A DNA stretch of 64,000 bases from Flavobacterium sp. SUN046 (GCF_028867965.1 NZ_JAPQNT010000009.1:1-64000); one strand, 5' to 3'; positions 16,558-25,573 are shown, counted from the stretch's first letter. The notes: generated by a model not told the origin, from the letters alone. Made by a program: numbers and translations.

Positions 16558-17268
16558 TCAGAATTTCAATACCAAAATTCCGAGTAAAATGGCAATTCCA
16601 AAACTCAACATCGTTCCAATAAGAACATATTCTGTTTTTATCGTGTCAGTGTCTTTGTAGCGAAGAATCGATTTTGCAGCAATTAAAAAACCAATAACTT
16701 CCCATTTTCCAATTATTACAAAGGTTAGAACAAGAATTCGTTCTAGAATTCCAATTAACTTTCCAGCATTTTGTAATTCGTTTTTATTTTGCAGTTCATT
16801 TGAAGGATCAGAAATACTCTGAATTTTTCCGGCGACCAACGTTTCTCGTATAAAAATATTGGCTGGTTTAATGCAAATAATGTAACTCAAAATCATGAAT
16901 AACCATTTGTTACTCATAGTAATTTCTAAAATTGCATGTGATTCGAAATGTTTTTCAAAAATCCAAACAAATAAAAATAATACTACAATATGCAAAAACT
17001 GATCTATATAAAATGAAAATCTACTGGTGTTTAAGTTCTTCTTCAATCCGTCAATTAAGTAATGCAATACAGAAATTCCTAATGAGCAGAAAACAAAATT
17101 TATATCGAACGATAAAATCCAAGAACAAATAAAAGTGATAAAAGCGTGTTTAAGTAAAAATTTACTTTTAAAACCATTCACATTTTTCTCTTTTGCACTT
17201 TTATCGGTCTGAAAAAAGTAATCACTCATAACATGAGCTATCATTTGAAGTATAAGTAGTTTTACCAT
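16558..17268 (-). CDS. DUF3307 family membrane protein
   Basis: 236 residues with about six or seven membrane helices. The family is recognised by the N-terminus, LILQMIAHVMSDYFFQTDKSAKEK, and SVLHYLIDGLKK, with conserved His and Asp residues near the membrane face. A second conserved part, about 140-180, has the ETLVAGKIQ segment. Function unknown. Its start overlaps the end of the SatD-like gene by seven bases, so the two are translationally coupled; I recall this pairing in other Bacteroidota, which suggests a joint function. Confidence 0.75.
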   Translation of the reverse strand: MVKLLILQMIAHVMSDYFFQTDKSAKEKNVNGFKSKFLLKHAFITFICSWILSFDINFVFCSLGISVLHYLIDGLKKNLNTSRFSFYIDQFLHIVVLFLFVWIFEKHFESHAILEITMSNKWLFMILSYIICIKPANIFIRETLVAGKIQSISDPSNELQNKNELQNAGKLIGILERILVLTFVIIGKWEVIGFLIAAKSILRYKDTDTIKTEYVLIGTMLSFGIAILLGILVLKF

Positions 17269-17960
17269 ATTTTATGCAATGCTAAAAATGTTGATTTAAA
17301 ATAAGAAGTTGATCTTTCAATAGCATTCCAACCTACACTGCTTAATTGCTTGTTTACAGTTGGTTGTTTTATGTTTAAAGTATTAGCTATTTCTTTTTCA
17401 CTATTTCCCAATAAACGAAGATATAAAATTTCACATTGTTTTGCGGTAGCATTGTTTAATAAAACATCTAATAAAGCTAAAATACAATTTATGTTGTCGT
17501 TTAGTTTTTCATCTTTTGAATTAAAAAAAAGCGTGTTTTTTATCACAATACGTTCTTTGTTGTAAGTAGGTCGTTCTTCGCTAATTTTTCTTCCCGAATA
17601 ATAAATAGCTTCACCATCAATAACTTCATTTACTTTGTCATATCTGCTTAATTCACCATAACCAATTGCTAGTCTAATACCGTAATTTTTAAAATATTTA
17701 CTTCTTGAGGTTGAAATAGTTGTATTTAAAAATATAGATTTTATATAACATTTAATAATGATTGCAACTGTTAATGCGTTTTCTGGATTTTCTACAACCA
17801 TTTCTAAATAATCGCCTTTTATTATTCTTCCATAAATAGAAAAATTATTCTCTATCATTGAAATTAAAGTTTTTAATTCTAACTCTAAAACTGATTTTTC
17901 TTCATCTGTTAAGCTTGTAGAAGCAATGATGTCACCTGATAAGACTATTATATTTCTCAT
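17262..17960 (-). CDS. SatD-family regulatory protein with C-terminal helix-turn-helix
   Basis: 232 residues. The start is set at ATG 17960 (MRNIIVLSGDII), the canonical SatD-family opening; an in-frame start six codons upstream is possible. Residues about 1-150 form the SatD domain, with GDYLEMVVENPENAL and a conserved GIRLAIGYGELSRYD core and a nucleotide-cyclase-like flavour (GDII, then YGRIIKGDYLE). The C-terminal region (about 170-225) is a sigma-70-region-4/LuxR-like helix-turn-helix: AKQCEILYLRLLGNSEKEIA, then NIKQPTVNKQLS. The streptococcal satD gene sits in an acid-tolerance operon, but its action is unknown. The promoter region carries three TATAGCT boxes at 29-base spacing. Confidence 0.72.
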   Translation of the reverse strand: MRNIIVLSGDIIASTSLTDEEKSVLELELKTLISMIENNFSIYGRIIKGDYLEMVVENPENALTVAIIIKCYIKSIFLNTTISTSRSKYFKNYGIRLAIGYGELSRYDKVNEVIDGEAIYYSGRKISEERPTYNKERIVIKNTLFFNSKDEKLNDNINCILALLDVLLNNATAKQCEILYLRLLGNSEKEIANTLNIKQPTVNKQLSSVGWNAIERSTSYFKSTFLALHKIW

Positions 17961-17972
17961 TTGTATTCTGTT

Positions 17973-18088
17973 TAACAAAACAAATATATAGCTTTTTTTT
18001 GTTATAAATTAATTTTATAGCTAATTTATGGTATAAATATATTTTATAGCTTTTATAGGGTATAAAAAATAATTTTTATTACAATAAA
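17973..18088. promoter_or_regulatory. 29-base tandem repeats with TATAGCT boxes upstream of the SatD-like gene
   Basis: TATAGCT occurs at 17987-17993, 18016-18022 and 18045-18051, exactly 29 bases apart. The units 18002-18030 and 18031-18059 agree at 22 of 29 positions, and GGTATAAA recurs at 18030 and 18059. The row lies immediately upstream of the SatD-like gene, within the divergent region to guaB, and looks like an operator array. The region is very AT-rich, which raises chance matching, but exact spacing of three boxes is notable. Confidence 0.5.
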
Positions 18089-18142
18089 TCTGTGTTTAGA
18101 GAAAACTAAAAACTATTCACTAATTACTTGTTACTTTATTTG

Positions 18143-18150
18143 TATATTTG
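18143..18150 (+). promoter_or_regulatory. -7 promoter box before guaB
   Basis: TATATTTG fits TAnnTTTG and lies 30 bases upstream of the guaB start codon. Confidence 0.5.
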
Positions 18151-18180
18151 CACGCAATTTAACTACAACTACAAATTGCA

Positions 18181-19653
18181 ATGAAAGCACACACTACTAA
18201 AATCGTTGGAGAAGGTTTAACCTATGACGATGTACTGCTAATACCAAATTATTCCGAAGTTTTACCGCGCGAAGTCAATATTCAATCGAAAATATCTAGA
18301 AATATTACGTTGAATGTTCCTGTAGTTTCGGCTGCAATGGATACTGTAACCGAAAGTTCCATGGCAATTGCTATGGCTCAAGAAGGCGGAATTGGAGTCT
18401 TACATAAAAATATGACTATAGAACAACAAGCCGCTAAAGTAAGAAAAGTAAAACGTGCCGAAGCCGGAATGATTATAGATCCAGTAACGCTACCATTAAA
18501 TTCAACCGTTGGAGATGCTAAAATGTTGATGAAAGAACACGGAATTGGCGGAATTCCTGTAGTTGATGAAAACGGAACTTTAAAAGGAATTGTTACCAAT
18601 AGAGATTTGCGTTTTGAAAAAATCAATTCGCGTTCTATTCTAGAAGTAATGACCTCTGAAAATTTAGTAACTGCTGCCGAAGGAACAACTTTGCAAGAAG
18701 CAGAGGGCATTTTACAACAAAATAAAATCGAAAAACTTCCTGTAATTGATGCCAATTATAAATTAGTTGGATTAATTACTTTTAGAGATATTACCAAGTT
18801 GGCTCAAAAACCAGTTGCCAACAAAGATAAATTTGGACGCCTTCGAGTTGCTGCTGCGCTTGGAGTTACTGCCGATGCTCTTGAACGCGCAACTGCTTTA
18901 GTAAATGCAGGAGTTGATGCAGTAATTATTGATACCGCTCACGGACATACAAAAGGTGTTGTTGACGTATTAAAATTGGTTAAAGCTAAATTCCCAAATC
19001 TTGATGTTATTGTTGGAAATATCGCTACTGCCGAAGCTGCTTTGTATTTAGTTGAAAATGGTGCTGATGGTGTTAAAGTCGGAATTGGTCCAGGTTCAAT
19101 TTGTACAACACGTGTTGTTGCTGGAGTTGGTTTTCCACAATTTTCCGCAGTTTTAGAAGTGGCCGCTGCTTTAAGAGGAAGTGGAGTTCCAGTAATTGCA
19201 GATGGAGGCATTCGTTATACAGGTGATATTCCAAAAGCAATTGCTGCTGGAGCTGATTGCGTAATGCTTGGTTCACTTTTAGCAGGAACGAAAGAATCAC
19301 CTGGTGAAACTATCATATTTGAAGGAAGAAAATTCAAATCTTACCGCGGAATGGGTTCTGTTGAAGCAATGCAAGAAGGTTCAAAAGACAGGTATTTTCA
19401 AGATGTTGAAGATGATATTAAGAAATTAGTTCCTGAAGGAATTGTGGGTCGTGTACCCTACAAAGGTGAACTAAACGAAAGTATGCAGCAATTTGTAGGC
19501 GGACTTCGTGCCGGAATGGGCTATTGCGGAGCTAAAGATATTCCAACATTACAAGAAACAGGACGTTTTGTTAGAATTACAACTAGTGGAATTGGAGAAA
19601 GTCATCCGCATAATGTTACAATTACGAAAGAAGCTCCGAATTACTCTAGGTAA
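18181..19653 (+). CDS. guaB: IMP dehydrogenase
   Basis: 490 residues, full length. It oxidises IMP to XMP with NAD+, the committed step of GMP synthesis. The TIM barrel opens with [20 protein letters not shown] pair of CBS domains is inserted at about 95-205 and probably senses purine nucleotides. The catalytic loop is GPGSICTTR with Cys308. [20 protein letters not shown], then RGMGSVEAM and YKGEL, are the phosphate-binding and flap regions. Normal in all respects. A perfect terminator hairpin follows. Confidence 0.97.
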   Translation: MKAHTTKIVGEGLTYDDVLLIPNYSEVLPREVNIQSKISRNITLNVPVVSAAMDTVTESSMAIAMAQEGGIGVLHKNMTIEQQAAKVRKVKRAEAGMIIDPVTLPLNSTVGDAKMLMKEHGIGGIPVVDENGTLKGIVTNRDLRFEKINSRSILEVMTSENLVTAAEGTTLQEAEGILQQNKIEKLPVIDANYKLVGLITFRDITKLAQKPVANKDKFGRLRVAAALGVTADALERATALVNAGVDAVIIDTAHGHTKGVVDVLKLVKAKFPNLDVIVGNIATAEAALYLVENGADGVKVGIGPGSICTTRVVAGVGFPQFSAVLEVAAALRGSGVPVIADGGIRYTGDIPKAIAAGADCVMLGSLLAGTKESPGETIIFEGRKFKSYRGMGSVEAMQEGSKDRYFQDVEDDIKKLVPEGIVGRVPYKGELNESMQQFVGGLRAGMGYCGAKDIPTLQETGRFVRITTSGIGESHPHNVTITKEAPNYSR

Positions 19654-19676
19654 ATTAATTGAAAGTATTAAATAAA

Positions 19677-19713
19677 AAAGCGCAAAGTTTCTATCGTGAA
19701 CTTTGCGCTTTCT
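19677..19713 (+). terminator. Terminator after guaB
   Basis: AAAGCGCAAAGTT (19677-19689) pairs perfectly over 13 bp with AACTTTGCGCTTT (19699-19711). Its right arm is the first unit of the CTTTGCG repeat that continues downstream. Confidence 0.65.
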
Positions 19714-19741
19714 TTGCGTAAAAGCTTTGCGTGCTTTGCGG
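19701..19741. repeat. CTTTGCG repeat cluster between guaB and purB
   Basis: Four CTTTGCG units lie at 19701, 19712, 19725 and 19734, immediately downstream of purB on the minus strand. It resembles the octamer row at 15443-15490. Confidence 0.5.
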
Positions 19742-19748
19742 TTAAATT

Positions 19749-21092
19749 TTATATTCCCAAATAATTACTAGGAGAAATAGCCAACAATTCACTTTTAATT
19801 GTATTCGAAACTTCCAAAGTTCCAATGAATTCATGAATCGATTCTTTGGTAATTGCAGCATTAGTTCGAGTCAAACCTTTCAATGCTTCATATGGATTAG
19901 GATATCCTTCACGACGTAAAATCGTTTGAATTGCTTCTGCCACAACTGCCCAGTTTTTTTCTAAATCTTCAACAAATTTTGATTCGTTTAAAAGTAATTT
20001 ATTCAAACCTTTTAACGTTGCTTCAAATGCTATTAAAGTATGTCCCATTGGAACTCCGATATTTCTTAAAACTGTGCTATCAGTCAAATCACGTTGCAAT
20101 CTTGATAAAGGTAATTTAGCGGATAAATGTTCGAAAATCGCATTGGCAATTCCTAAGTTTCCTTCAGAATTTTCAAAATCAATCGGGTTAACTTTGTGCG
20201 GCATTGCTGATGAACCAATTTCTCCAGCTTTGATTTTTTGTTTGAAATAATCCATCGAAACATACGTCCAGATATCTCTATCTAAATCGATTACAATTGT
20301 GTTAATTCTTTTTAAAGCGTCAAAAAATGCCGCAAAATGATCGTAATGTTCTATTTGTGTTGTTGGAAATGAATGTTGCAAACCTAAAGTTGATTCTACA
20401 AAATCAGTTCCGAATTTCTTCCAATCAGTTGTTGGATAAGCAACATGATGTGCGTTGTAATTTCCGGTTGCACCACCAAATTTTGCTGCAAACGGAATAT
20501 TAAATAACAAACGCATTTGCTCTTCCAAACGTTCTACAAAAACCAAAATTTCTTTTCCTAATCGAGTAGGAGAAGCTGGTTGTCCGTGTGTTCTTGCTAA
20601 TAACGGAATGTCTTTCCATTCCATTGCTAACTCTTTTAATTTAGCAATTACGGCTATCAAACTTGGTAAATATACTTTTTCAAAAGCTTCTTTGGTAGAG
20701 AGTGGAATCGCTGTATTATTGATATCTTGAGAGGTTAATCCGAAGTGAATGAATTCTTTGAATTGCGATAATCCTAAAGTTTCAAATTTTTCTTTAATGA
20801 AATATTCAACGGCTTTTACATCGTGATTGGTTACTTTTTCAGTTTCTTTTATCCAAAGTGCATCTTCAGTTGAGAAATTTTTGTAAATGTTTCGTAATGA
20901 ATCAAATGTATTTGAATTTACGCCTGAAAGTTGAGGTAAATTGGCTTCGCAAAGTGCAATAAAATATTCAACTTCAACTAAAACTCTATATTTTATTAGT
21001 GCTTCTTCTGAAAAATAGGGTGATAATGAAATAGTTTTGCTTCTGTATCTTCCGTCAATTGGAGAAACTGCATTTAATTCTGATAATTGCAT
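19749..21092 (-). CDS. purB: Adenylosuccinate lyase
   Basis: 447 residues of the fumarase/aspartase superfamily. It catalyses two purine steps, cleavage of SAICAR and of adenylosuccinate. The lyase signature GSSAMPHKVNPIDFENSEGN is intact (catalytic Ser in the flexible loop). THGQPASPTRLGKE, HFGLTSQDINNTA and TVLRNIGV mark the other active-site segments. The length fits the E. coli-type enzyme. It converges with guaB, another purine gene, and lies downstream of the sirtuin gene on the same strand, separated by a long palindrome. Confidence 0.95.
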   Translation of the reverse strand: MQLSELNAVSPIDGRYRSKTISLSPYFSEEALIKYRVLVEVEYFIALCEANLPQLSGVNSNTFDSLRNIYKNFSTEDALWIKETEKVTNHDVKAVEYFIKEKFETLGLSQFKEFIHFGLTSQDINNTAIPLSTKEAFEKVYLPSLIAVIAKLKELAMEWKDIPLLARTHGQPASPTRLGKEILVFVERLEEQMRLLFNIPFAAKFGGATGNYNAHHVAYPTTDWKKFGTDFVESTLGLQHSFPTTQIEHYDHFAAFFDALKRINTIVIDLDRDIWTYVSMDYFKQKIKAGEIGSSAMPHKVNPIDFENSEGNLGIANAIFEHLSAKLPLSRLQRDLTDSTVLRNIGVPMGHTLIAFEATLKGLNKLLLNESKFVEDLEKNWAVVAEAIQTILRREGYPNPYEALKGLTRTNAAITKESIHEFIGTLEVSNTIKSELLAISPSNYLGI

Positions 21093-21170
21093 GTTGTTGT
21101 GTTGTTTATTCTGAATTTATTTCAGAATCGGTTGTTTAAGGATGCAAATTTAAGTATAAGTTTTGTTTTT

Positions 21171-21243
21171 TTGTCATTTCGACAAAGGAGAAATCTCATA
21201 AAGTGATGTAGATTATGTGATTTCTCCTTTGTCGAAATGACAA
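21171..21243. repeat. Long palindromic element (31-bp arms) of the GTCATTTCGACAAAGGAG type
   Basis: The arms 21171-21201 and 21213-21243 are inverted copies matching at 30 of 31 positions around an 11-base loop. The right arm ends two bases from the stop of the sirtuin gene (minus strand), so the RNA hairpin would cap that transcript and could act as terminator or 3' stabiliser. It resembles a palindromic repeat widely dispersed in flavobacterial genomes. Confidence 0.75.
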
Positions 21244-21245
21244 AT

Positions 21246-21935
21246 TCATTTTCTTAATAATTTTTCTCTCAAAAACGGAACGCCTTCAGTAGCATTCATC
21301 GGAATAACTTCTAAGGGATTAGCTAAATCAGTTATTGTAGCCGGATTTGGATCGATATAATAAATTGGCACATTTGGTTTTCCGTAATGTATCAATCCAG
21401 CAGCCGGATAAACTTGCATAGAAGTTCCGATGACAGCAATATAATCTGCATTTTGTACAGTATTTAGTGCTTCTTCTAATGCTGGAACATCTTCACCAAA
21501 CCATACAATATGCGGTCGAAGTTGAAAACCATTCGGATCAACATCGCCTTTTTTTAAATCGGTTTTCCAATCTAAAATATAATTTTCATCTCTAGTGCTT
21601 CTCACTTTTAATAATTCTCCGTGAAGATGTAAAACCTTAGTACTTCCAGCTTTTTCGTGTAAATTATCTACGTTTTGAGTGATAATATGTACATCAAAAT
21701 CGTTTTCCAAATCGGCTAATGTTTTATGACCAAGATTTGGTTTTACTTCATGAAGTTGTTTTCTGCGTTGGTTGTAAAAATCTAAAACCAACTCTTGATT
21801 TTTACGCCAACCTTCTGGAGTTGCAACATCCATAACGTTATGACCTTCCCAAAGTCCGTCAGCATCTCTAAAGGTTTTGATGCCACTTTCAGCAGAAATT
21901 CCTGCGCCTGTTAATACGACTAATTTCTTTTTCAT
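21246..21935 (-). CDS. Sir2-family NAD-dependent protein deacylase, zinc-free
   Basis: 229 residues. NAD-binding and catalytic motifs are clear: TGAGISAESGIKTFRDADGLW, TQNVDNLHEKAGS and LHLHGE with the catalytic histidine, then VWFGE and IGTSMQVYPAAGL. Tyr and Arg in DFYNQRRKQ match the class III (SIRT5/CobB) pair that favours succinyl or malonyl lysine. The protein has no cysteine at all, so the usual four-Cys zinc site is missing; the region after LHGELLKVRS is shortened. It probably removes acyl groups from metabolic enzymes. Confidence 0.85.
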   Translation of the reverse strand: MKKKLVVLTGAGISAESGIKTFRDADGLWEGHNVMDVATPEGWRKNQELVLDFYNQRRKQLHEVKPNLGHKTLADLENDFDVHIITQNVDNLHEKAGSTKVLHLHGELLKVRSTRDENYILDWKTDLKKGDVDPNGFQLRPHIVWFGEDVPALEEALNTVQNADYIAVIGTSMQVYPAAGLIHYGKPNVPIYYIDPNPATITDLANPLEVIPMNATEGVPFLREKLLRK

Positions 21936-21997
21936 TGTTTTTGAATTTCGATTTAAAGCTACAGTTTTTTAGTATTTTTACCAAAATTATTTTTACA

Positions 21998-22657
21998 ATG
22001 GTAGATTTAGATTACTTACATTTTTTAGAAAATATTCTTACCGATAATCGAAAAGAGCGTTTTTTACAAGTTTTAGAAAAACGAACTAATCATTTTACAA
22101 TTGCTATGGAAGATATTTTTCAGTTGCATAATACGAGTGCTGTAATGCGAAGTTGCGAGGTTTTTGGAATTCAGCAATTGAATGTTATTGAAGAACGATA
22201 TACCAAATCTATTGACAAGGAAATTGCAATGGGCGCACAAAAATGGGTTGATGTAAATAGGTTTAACTCTATTTCTGGTTGTATTTCTGATTTGAAAAGT
22301 AAAGGATATCAGATTATTGCTACAACTCCGCATGAAAATGACTGTGATTTAGATGATTTTGATATTTCTAAACCTAGTGCTTTATTTTTCGGAACCGAGC
22401 GCGACGGATTGAGCGAAGAAGTATTGCAAAATGCAGATGGATTTTTAAAAATTCCTATGACTGGATTTACAGAAAGTTTGAATATATCAGTGTCGGCTGC
22501 AATTATTATTCAGAATTTAATGAGCAGATTGCACAAATCTGATATTAATTGGAAATTATCTGATGAAGAAATTTTGGAAAAAAGATTAGAATGGGCTAAG
22601 AATACTATAAAAGATATCAAGCGCATTGAAGAACGATATTATTCAGAAGTAAAATAA
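21998..22657 (+). CDS. TrmH/SpoU family RNA 2'-O-methyltransferase
   Basis: 219 residues from the ATG at 21998; an upstream in-frame start overlaps the sirtuin start and adds no family sequence. The SPOUT knot motifs are present: NTSAVMRSCEVFGIQQLNVI (motif 1), ALFFGTERDGLSEEVL (motif 2) and IPMTGFTESLNISVSAAII (motif 3). The best guess is TrmH, tRNA Gm18 methyltransferase, but paralogues acting on rRNA cannot be excluded. It diverges from the sirtuin gene with a 62-base gap. Confidence 0.85.
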   Translation: MVDLDYLHFLENILTDNRKERFLQVLEKRTNHFTIAMEDIFQLHNTSAVMRSCEVFGIQQLNVIEERYTKSIDKEIAMGAQKWVDVNRFNSISGCISDLKSKGYQIIATTPHENDCDLDDFDISKPSALFFGTERDGLSEEVLQNADGFLKIPMTGFTESLNISVSAAIIIQNLMSRLHKSDINWKLSDEEILEKRLEWAKNTIKDIKRIEERYYSEVK

Positions 22658-22659
22658 TT

Positions 22660-23424
22660 TTATTTCTTCAAAACTTTATACTGTTCATAGCATTGACTAA
22701 TTGCATCCAAAATTTGTAAATCATTTGCAGTTTCGATAAACGCCTCTGAATAATTGCAATGTTGTAGAATTTCGGCAATTTCTTTTTTATCTATTCCTAA
22801 TAATACGGCTATCATTTCTCTATCGAATTTGGTTTCTAATAGATTTTTTACAGTATCATCTTTTTTCATTTCTTTTAATTTCTTCAATTCTTTAGGTTTT
22901 TTTCCGAAAAAATTATACAGCATGTCGGCCGGATTGAAGATGGAATTCATTACACGTGAAAACGCTTTTGGCGAAGAATCACCGGCTTCATAACCTTGTT
23001 GTAAGCCAGAAATACTGTATCGATAATTTTCTTGTTCAGGAATTAATTTAGTATCAACTTCAAGATAACCGGTAAGATTGTATTTTCTGATTTTTACTTC
23101 TTCTAGTGCGATGGCTTTTTCAGTAAGTTCAATTTTAGCATTTCCATTTTTAACCCAGTCATTGGTTACTCTCACACGAATAGATTGATATCCAATCATT
23201 GTAATATGTAGTGTGTCATTTACGTCGGCATCAATATCGAAAGTACCAATTACTCCAGAAATAGTCCCTCTTACTTTATTTACGTTGATAATATTTACGT
23301 TCGATAACGGCAACAAAGTTGAAGTACTAACTATGGTACCATGAATTTTCTTTTGAACTAAACTATTTTGAGAAAAGCCAATTGTTGAAATGAAAATAAA
23401 TAAAAAAGTTACAAAATACCTCAT
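22660..23424 (-). CDS. Secreted protein with carboxypeptidase-regulatory-like domain
   Basis: 254 residues with a signal peptide (about 1-18, ending GFSQ). Residues about 25-105 form a carboxypeptidase D regulatory-like beta sandwich: KIHGTIVSTSTLLPLSNVNI, then GTFDIDADVNDTLHITMIGY. The C-terminal half is helical and lysine-rich, with no recognised domain. Such proteins are common in Bacteroidota envelopes; no specific job can be assigned. It converges with the TrmH-like gene, two bases away. Confidence 0.65.
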   Translation of the reverse strand: MRYFVTFLFIFISTIGFSQNSLVQKKIHGTIVSTSTLLPLSNVNIINVNKVRGTISGVIGTFDIDADVNDTLHITMIGYQSIRVRVTNDWVKNGNAKIELTEKAIALEEVKIRKYNLTGYLEVDTKLIPEQENYRYSISGLQQGYEAGDSSPKAFSRVMNSIFNPADMLYNFFGKKPKELKKLKEMKKDDTVKNLLETKFDREMIAVLLGIDKKEIAEILQHCNYSEAFIETANDLQILDAISQCYEQYKVLKK

Positions 23425-23527
23425 GTGATTGTTTGAAGGTTTAAAAGTATAAAACTCTGAAAGATAATTACTAAGTTTGATTAAATTATTATAAGAAAAT
23501 TAACAAAATGAATTTATTTTAAAAAAG

Positions 23528-23572
23528 AATTCCAAATTTCAATAGTAATTAATTGAAATTTGGAATTTTTTA
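23528..23572 (-). terminator. Terminator of the DEAD-box helicase gene
   Basis: A 16-17 bp stem (23528-23544 with 23551-23567) contains AATTCCAAATTTCAAT and its complement and is flanked by T runs on both strands. It follows the helicase gene on the minus strand. Confidence 0.7.
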
Positions 23573-23590
23573 TATTAGAATTTTTGATTC

Positions 23591-25573
23591 TTAGCTTCTT
23601 CGTGGTCTTCTAACTTTAGCATCGTCAAATGAACGACTTGCTGGTCTATCAGAACCACCTTCAGAACGTCTTGGAGCTCTTTCTTCTCTTTGACTTGCAC
23701 CAGGTTCTCTTCTTGGAGCAGCATCTCTGTCGCTTCTGAATCCACCTTCTCTTGCAGGTCTATCTGATGAACTACCTTCTTTTCTTGGTCCAAAACTTCC
23801 TGAGCTTCTTGGTGCAGAATTTCTATCACCACCACTTCTGAATCCGCCTGAGCTTCTTTCGTTTCTATCATTTCCACCTCTAAATCCGCCTGAGCTTCTT
23901 CCGCCACCGAAACCGCCACCACTTCTTCCGTTGTGGTCACGTCTTTCGCGACTTCCGCCATCGTTTTTAGAAATTTCAACATTAATACGTCTTCCGTTCA
24001 TGTCAAATCCGTTAAGAACCGACATTACTTTTTCAGTATGTTCTCCGTCAGTATTAAAGAAAGAGAAACCTTCTTTTACATCAACTTTGAAAACATCATC
24101 ACGACCTAAATCAAGAGTTTCTTTTAAGAAATCTTTCAATTGCATCCAATCGAAATCGTCACGAGAACCAATATTTACGAAATATCTAACTGGATCACCA
24201 GCTCTAATTTCTCTTGGCTCTGAACTTCTTTCGCTTCTATCACTACCTTTTTCACCTGATAAATCACGTTTCTTTTTGTAGTAATTGATAAATCTGTTGA
24301 ATTCTACAGAAACCATTTTCTTGATTAACTCTTCTTTAGATAAACCATCAAGAACTTCATTGATTGCAGGTAAATAGCTGTCTATTTCGTGGTCAACTTC
24401 AGTATCTTTAATTTTATTAGCTAAGTGCAACAATTGAATTTCACAGATTTCAATTCCAGAAGGAATCGTTTTTTCTTGAAATTTTTGTTGAATAATTCTT
24501 TCAATTGAAGAAATTTTACGAATTTCACTTTTCGTGATAATTACGATAGAAGTTCCTAATTTTCCAGCTCTTCCAGTTCTACCTGAACGGTGATTGTAAG
24601 TTTCAATTTCGTCTGGCAATTGATAATTCACTACGTGAGTAATGTTATCAACGTCTATTCCACGAGCTGCAACGTCAGTAGCAACAAGCATTTGAATTTG
24701 ACGGCCTCTAAACGATTTCATAACGCCATCACGTTGCGCTTGAGATAAATCTCCGTGCAAAGCTGCTGCGCTATAACCATCTTCAATTAATTTTTCTGCA
24801 ACAGCTTGTGTATCACGTTTAGTTCTACAAAAAACTACAGAAAATATATCTGGATTAGCATCGGCTAAACGCTTTAAAGCTTCGTAACGGTCACGAGCAT
24901 TAACACAGTAAAATTCGTGAGAAACGGTAGCCGAACCTGAATTCTTATGTCCAACAGTAATTTCAACTGGTTCTGCCATGAATTTTTTAGCAATACGCGC
25001 TACTTCTGCAGGCATTGTTGCTGAAAATAACCATGTTTTTTTCTCGTCTGGAGTATCCGATAAAATGGATACGATGTCTTCATAAAAACCCATATTCAAC
25101 ATCTCATCTGCTTCATCAAGAATACAAAAATTGATGTTTTTAATGTTTACAAGACCACGATTAATCATGTCTTGCATTCTACCTGGAGTTGCCACAATAA
25201 TTTGTGCTCCACTTTTAATCTCTCGGGCTTGTTCTGTAATGCTTGCACCGCCATAAACTGCCACTGTATGTAAGCCTTTTACATATTTTGAGTATTGTTT
25301 AATCTCGTTGGTGATTTGTAAGCATAGCTCACGCGTTGGTGATAAAATTAACGCTTGTGTACTTCTGTCTTCAGCATCTAATTTTTGAATTAGCGGAAAA
25401 CCAAAAGCTGCTGTTTTCCCTGTTCCTGTTTGTGCTAATGCGACTAAGTCTGTGTTTTGTTCCAATAGTACTGGAATCGCTTTTTCTTGCACTTCTGACG
25501 GATTCTCAAATCCTAGATCTTTGATCGCCAGCAGTAACGATTCATTCAGACCTAATTGTTCAAATTTATTCAT
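23591..25573 (-). CDS. DEAD-box RNA helicase with DbpA-like RNA-binding domain and Arg/Gly/Ser-rich tail
   Basis: 660 residues from the ATG at 25573 (MNKFEQLGLNES, matching the Q-motif start of the family). Helicase motifs: AQTGTGKTAA (I), PTRELCLQ (Ia), DEADEM (II), SAT (III), ARGIDV (V) and HRSGRTGR (VI). A DbpA-type RNA-binding domain follows at about 455-535 (RYFVNIGSRDDFDWMQLKDF). The last 125 residues are low complexity, rich in Arg, Gly and Ser, typical of cold-shock helicases of the CsdA/DeaD type that assist ribosome assembly and mRNA decay. The gene stands alone with its own terminator. Confidence 0.9.
   Translation of the reverse strand: MNKFEQLGLNESLLLAIKDLGFENPSEVQEKAIPVLLEQNTDLVALAQTGTGKTAAFGFPLIQKLDAEDRSTQALILSPTRELCLQITNEIKQYSKYVKGLHTVAVYGGASITEQAREIKSGAQIIVATPGRMQDMINRGLVNIKNINFCILDEADEMLNMGFYEDIVSILSDTPDEKKTWLFSATMPAEVARIAKKFMAEPVEITVGHKNSGSATVSHEFYCVNARDRYEALKRLADANPDIFSVVFCRTKRDTQAVAEKLIEDGYSAAALHGDLSQAQRDGVMKSFRGRQIQMLVATDVAARGIDVDNITHVVNYQLPDEIETYNHRSGRTGRAGKLGTSIVIITKSEIRKISSIERIIQQKFQEKTIPSGIEICEIQLLHLANKIKDTEVDHEIDSYLPAINEVLDGLSKEELIKKMVSVEFNRFINYYKKKRDLSGEKGSDRSERSSEPREIRAGDPVRYFVNIGSRDDFDWMQLKDFLKETLDLGRDDVFKVDVKEGFSFFNTDGEHTEKVMSVLNGFDMNGRRINVEISKNDGGSRERRDHNGRSGGGFGGGRSSGGFRGGNDRNERSSGGFRSGGDRNSAPRSSGSFGPRKEGSSSDRPAREGGFRSDRDAAPRREPGASQREERAPRRSEGGSDRPASRSFDDAKVRRPRRS

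Noticed and set aside
17979..18090. The 29-base repeats considered as a CRISPR array
   Set aside because: The units are directly adjacent without spacers, diverged and AT-only; they fit an operator array better.
18378..19300. Several minus-strand frames of 75-125 codons opposite guaB
   Set aside because: All oppose a highly conserved IMP dehydrogenase gene with intact motifs and show no coding character of their own.
23575..23982. 135-codon minus-strand frame rich in Glu, Val and Gln at the end of the helicase gene
   Set aside because: It is a second frame of the low-complexity Arg/Gly/Ser tail; the repetitive composition explains the long open frame.
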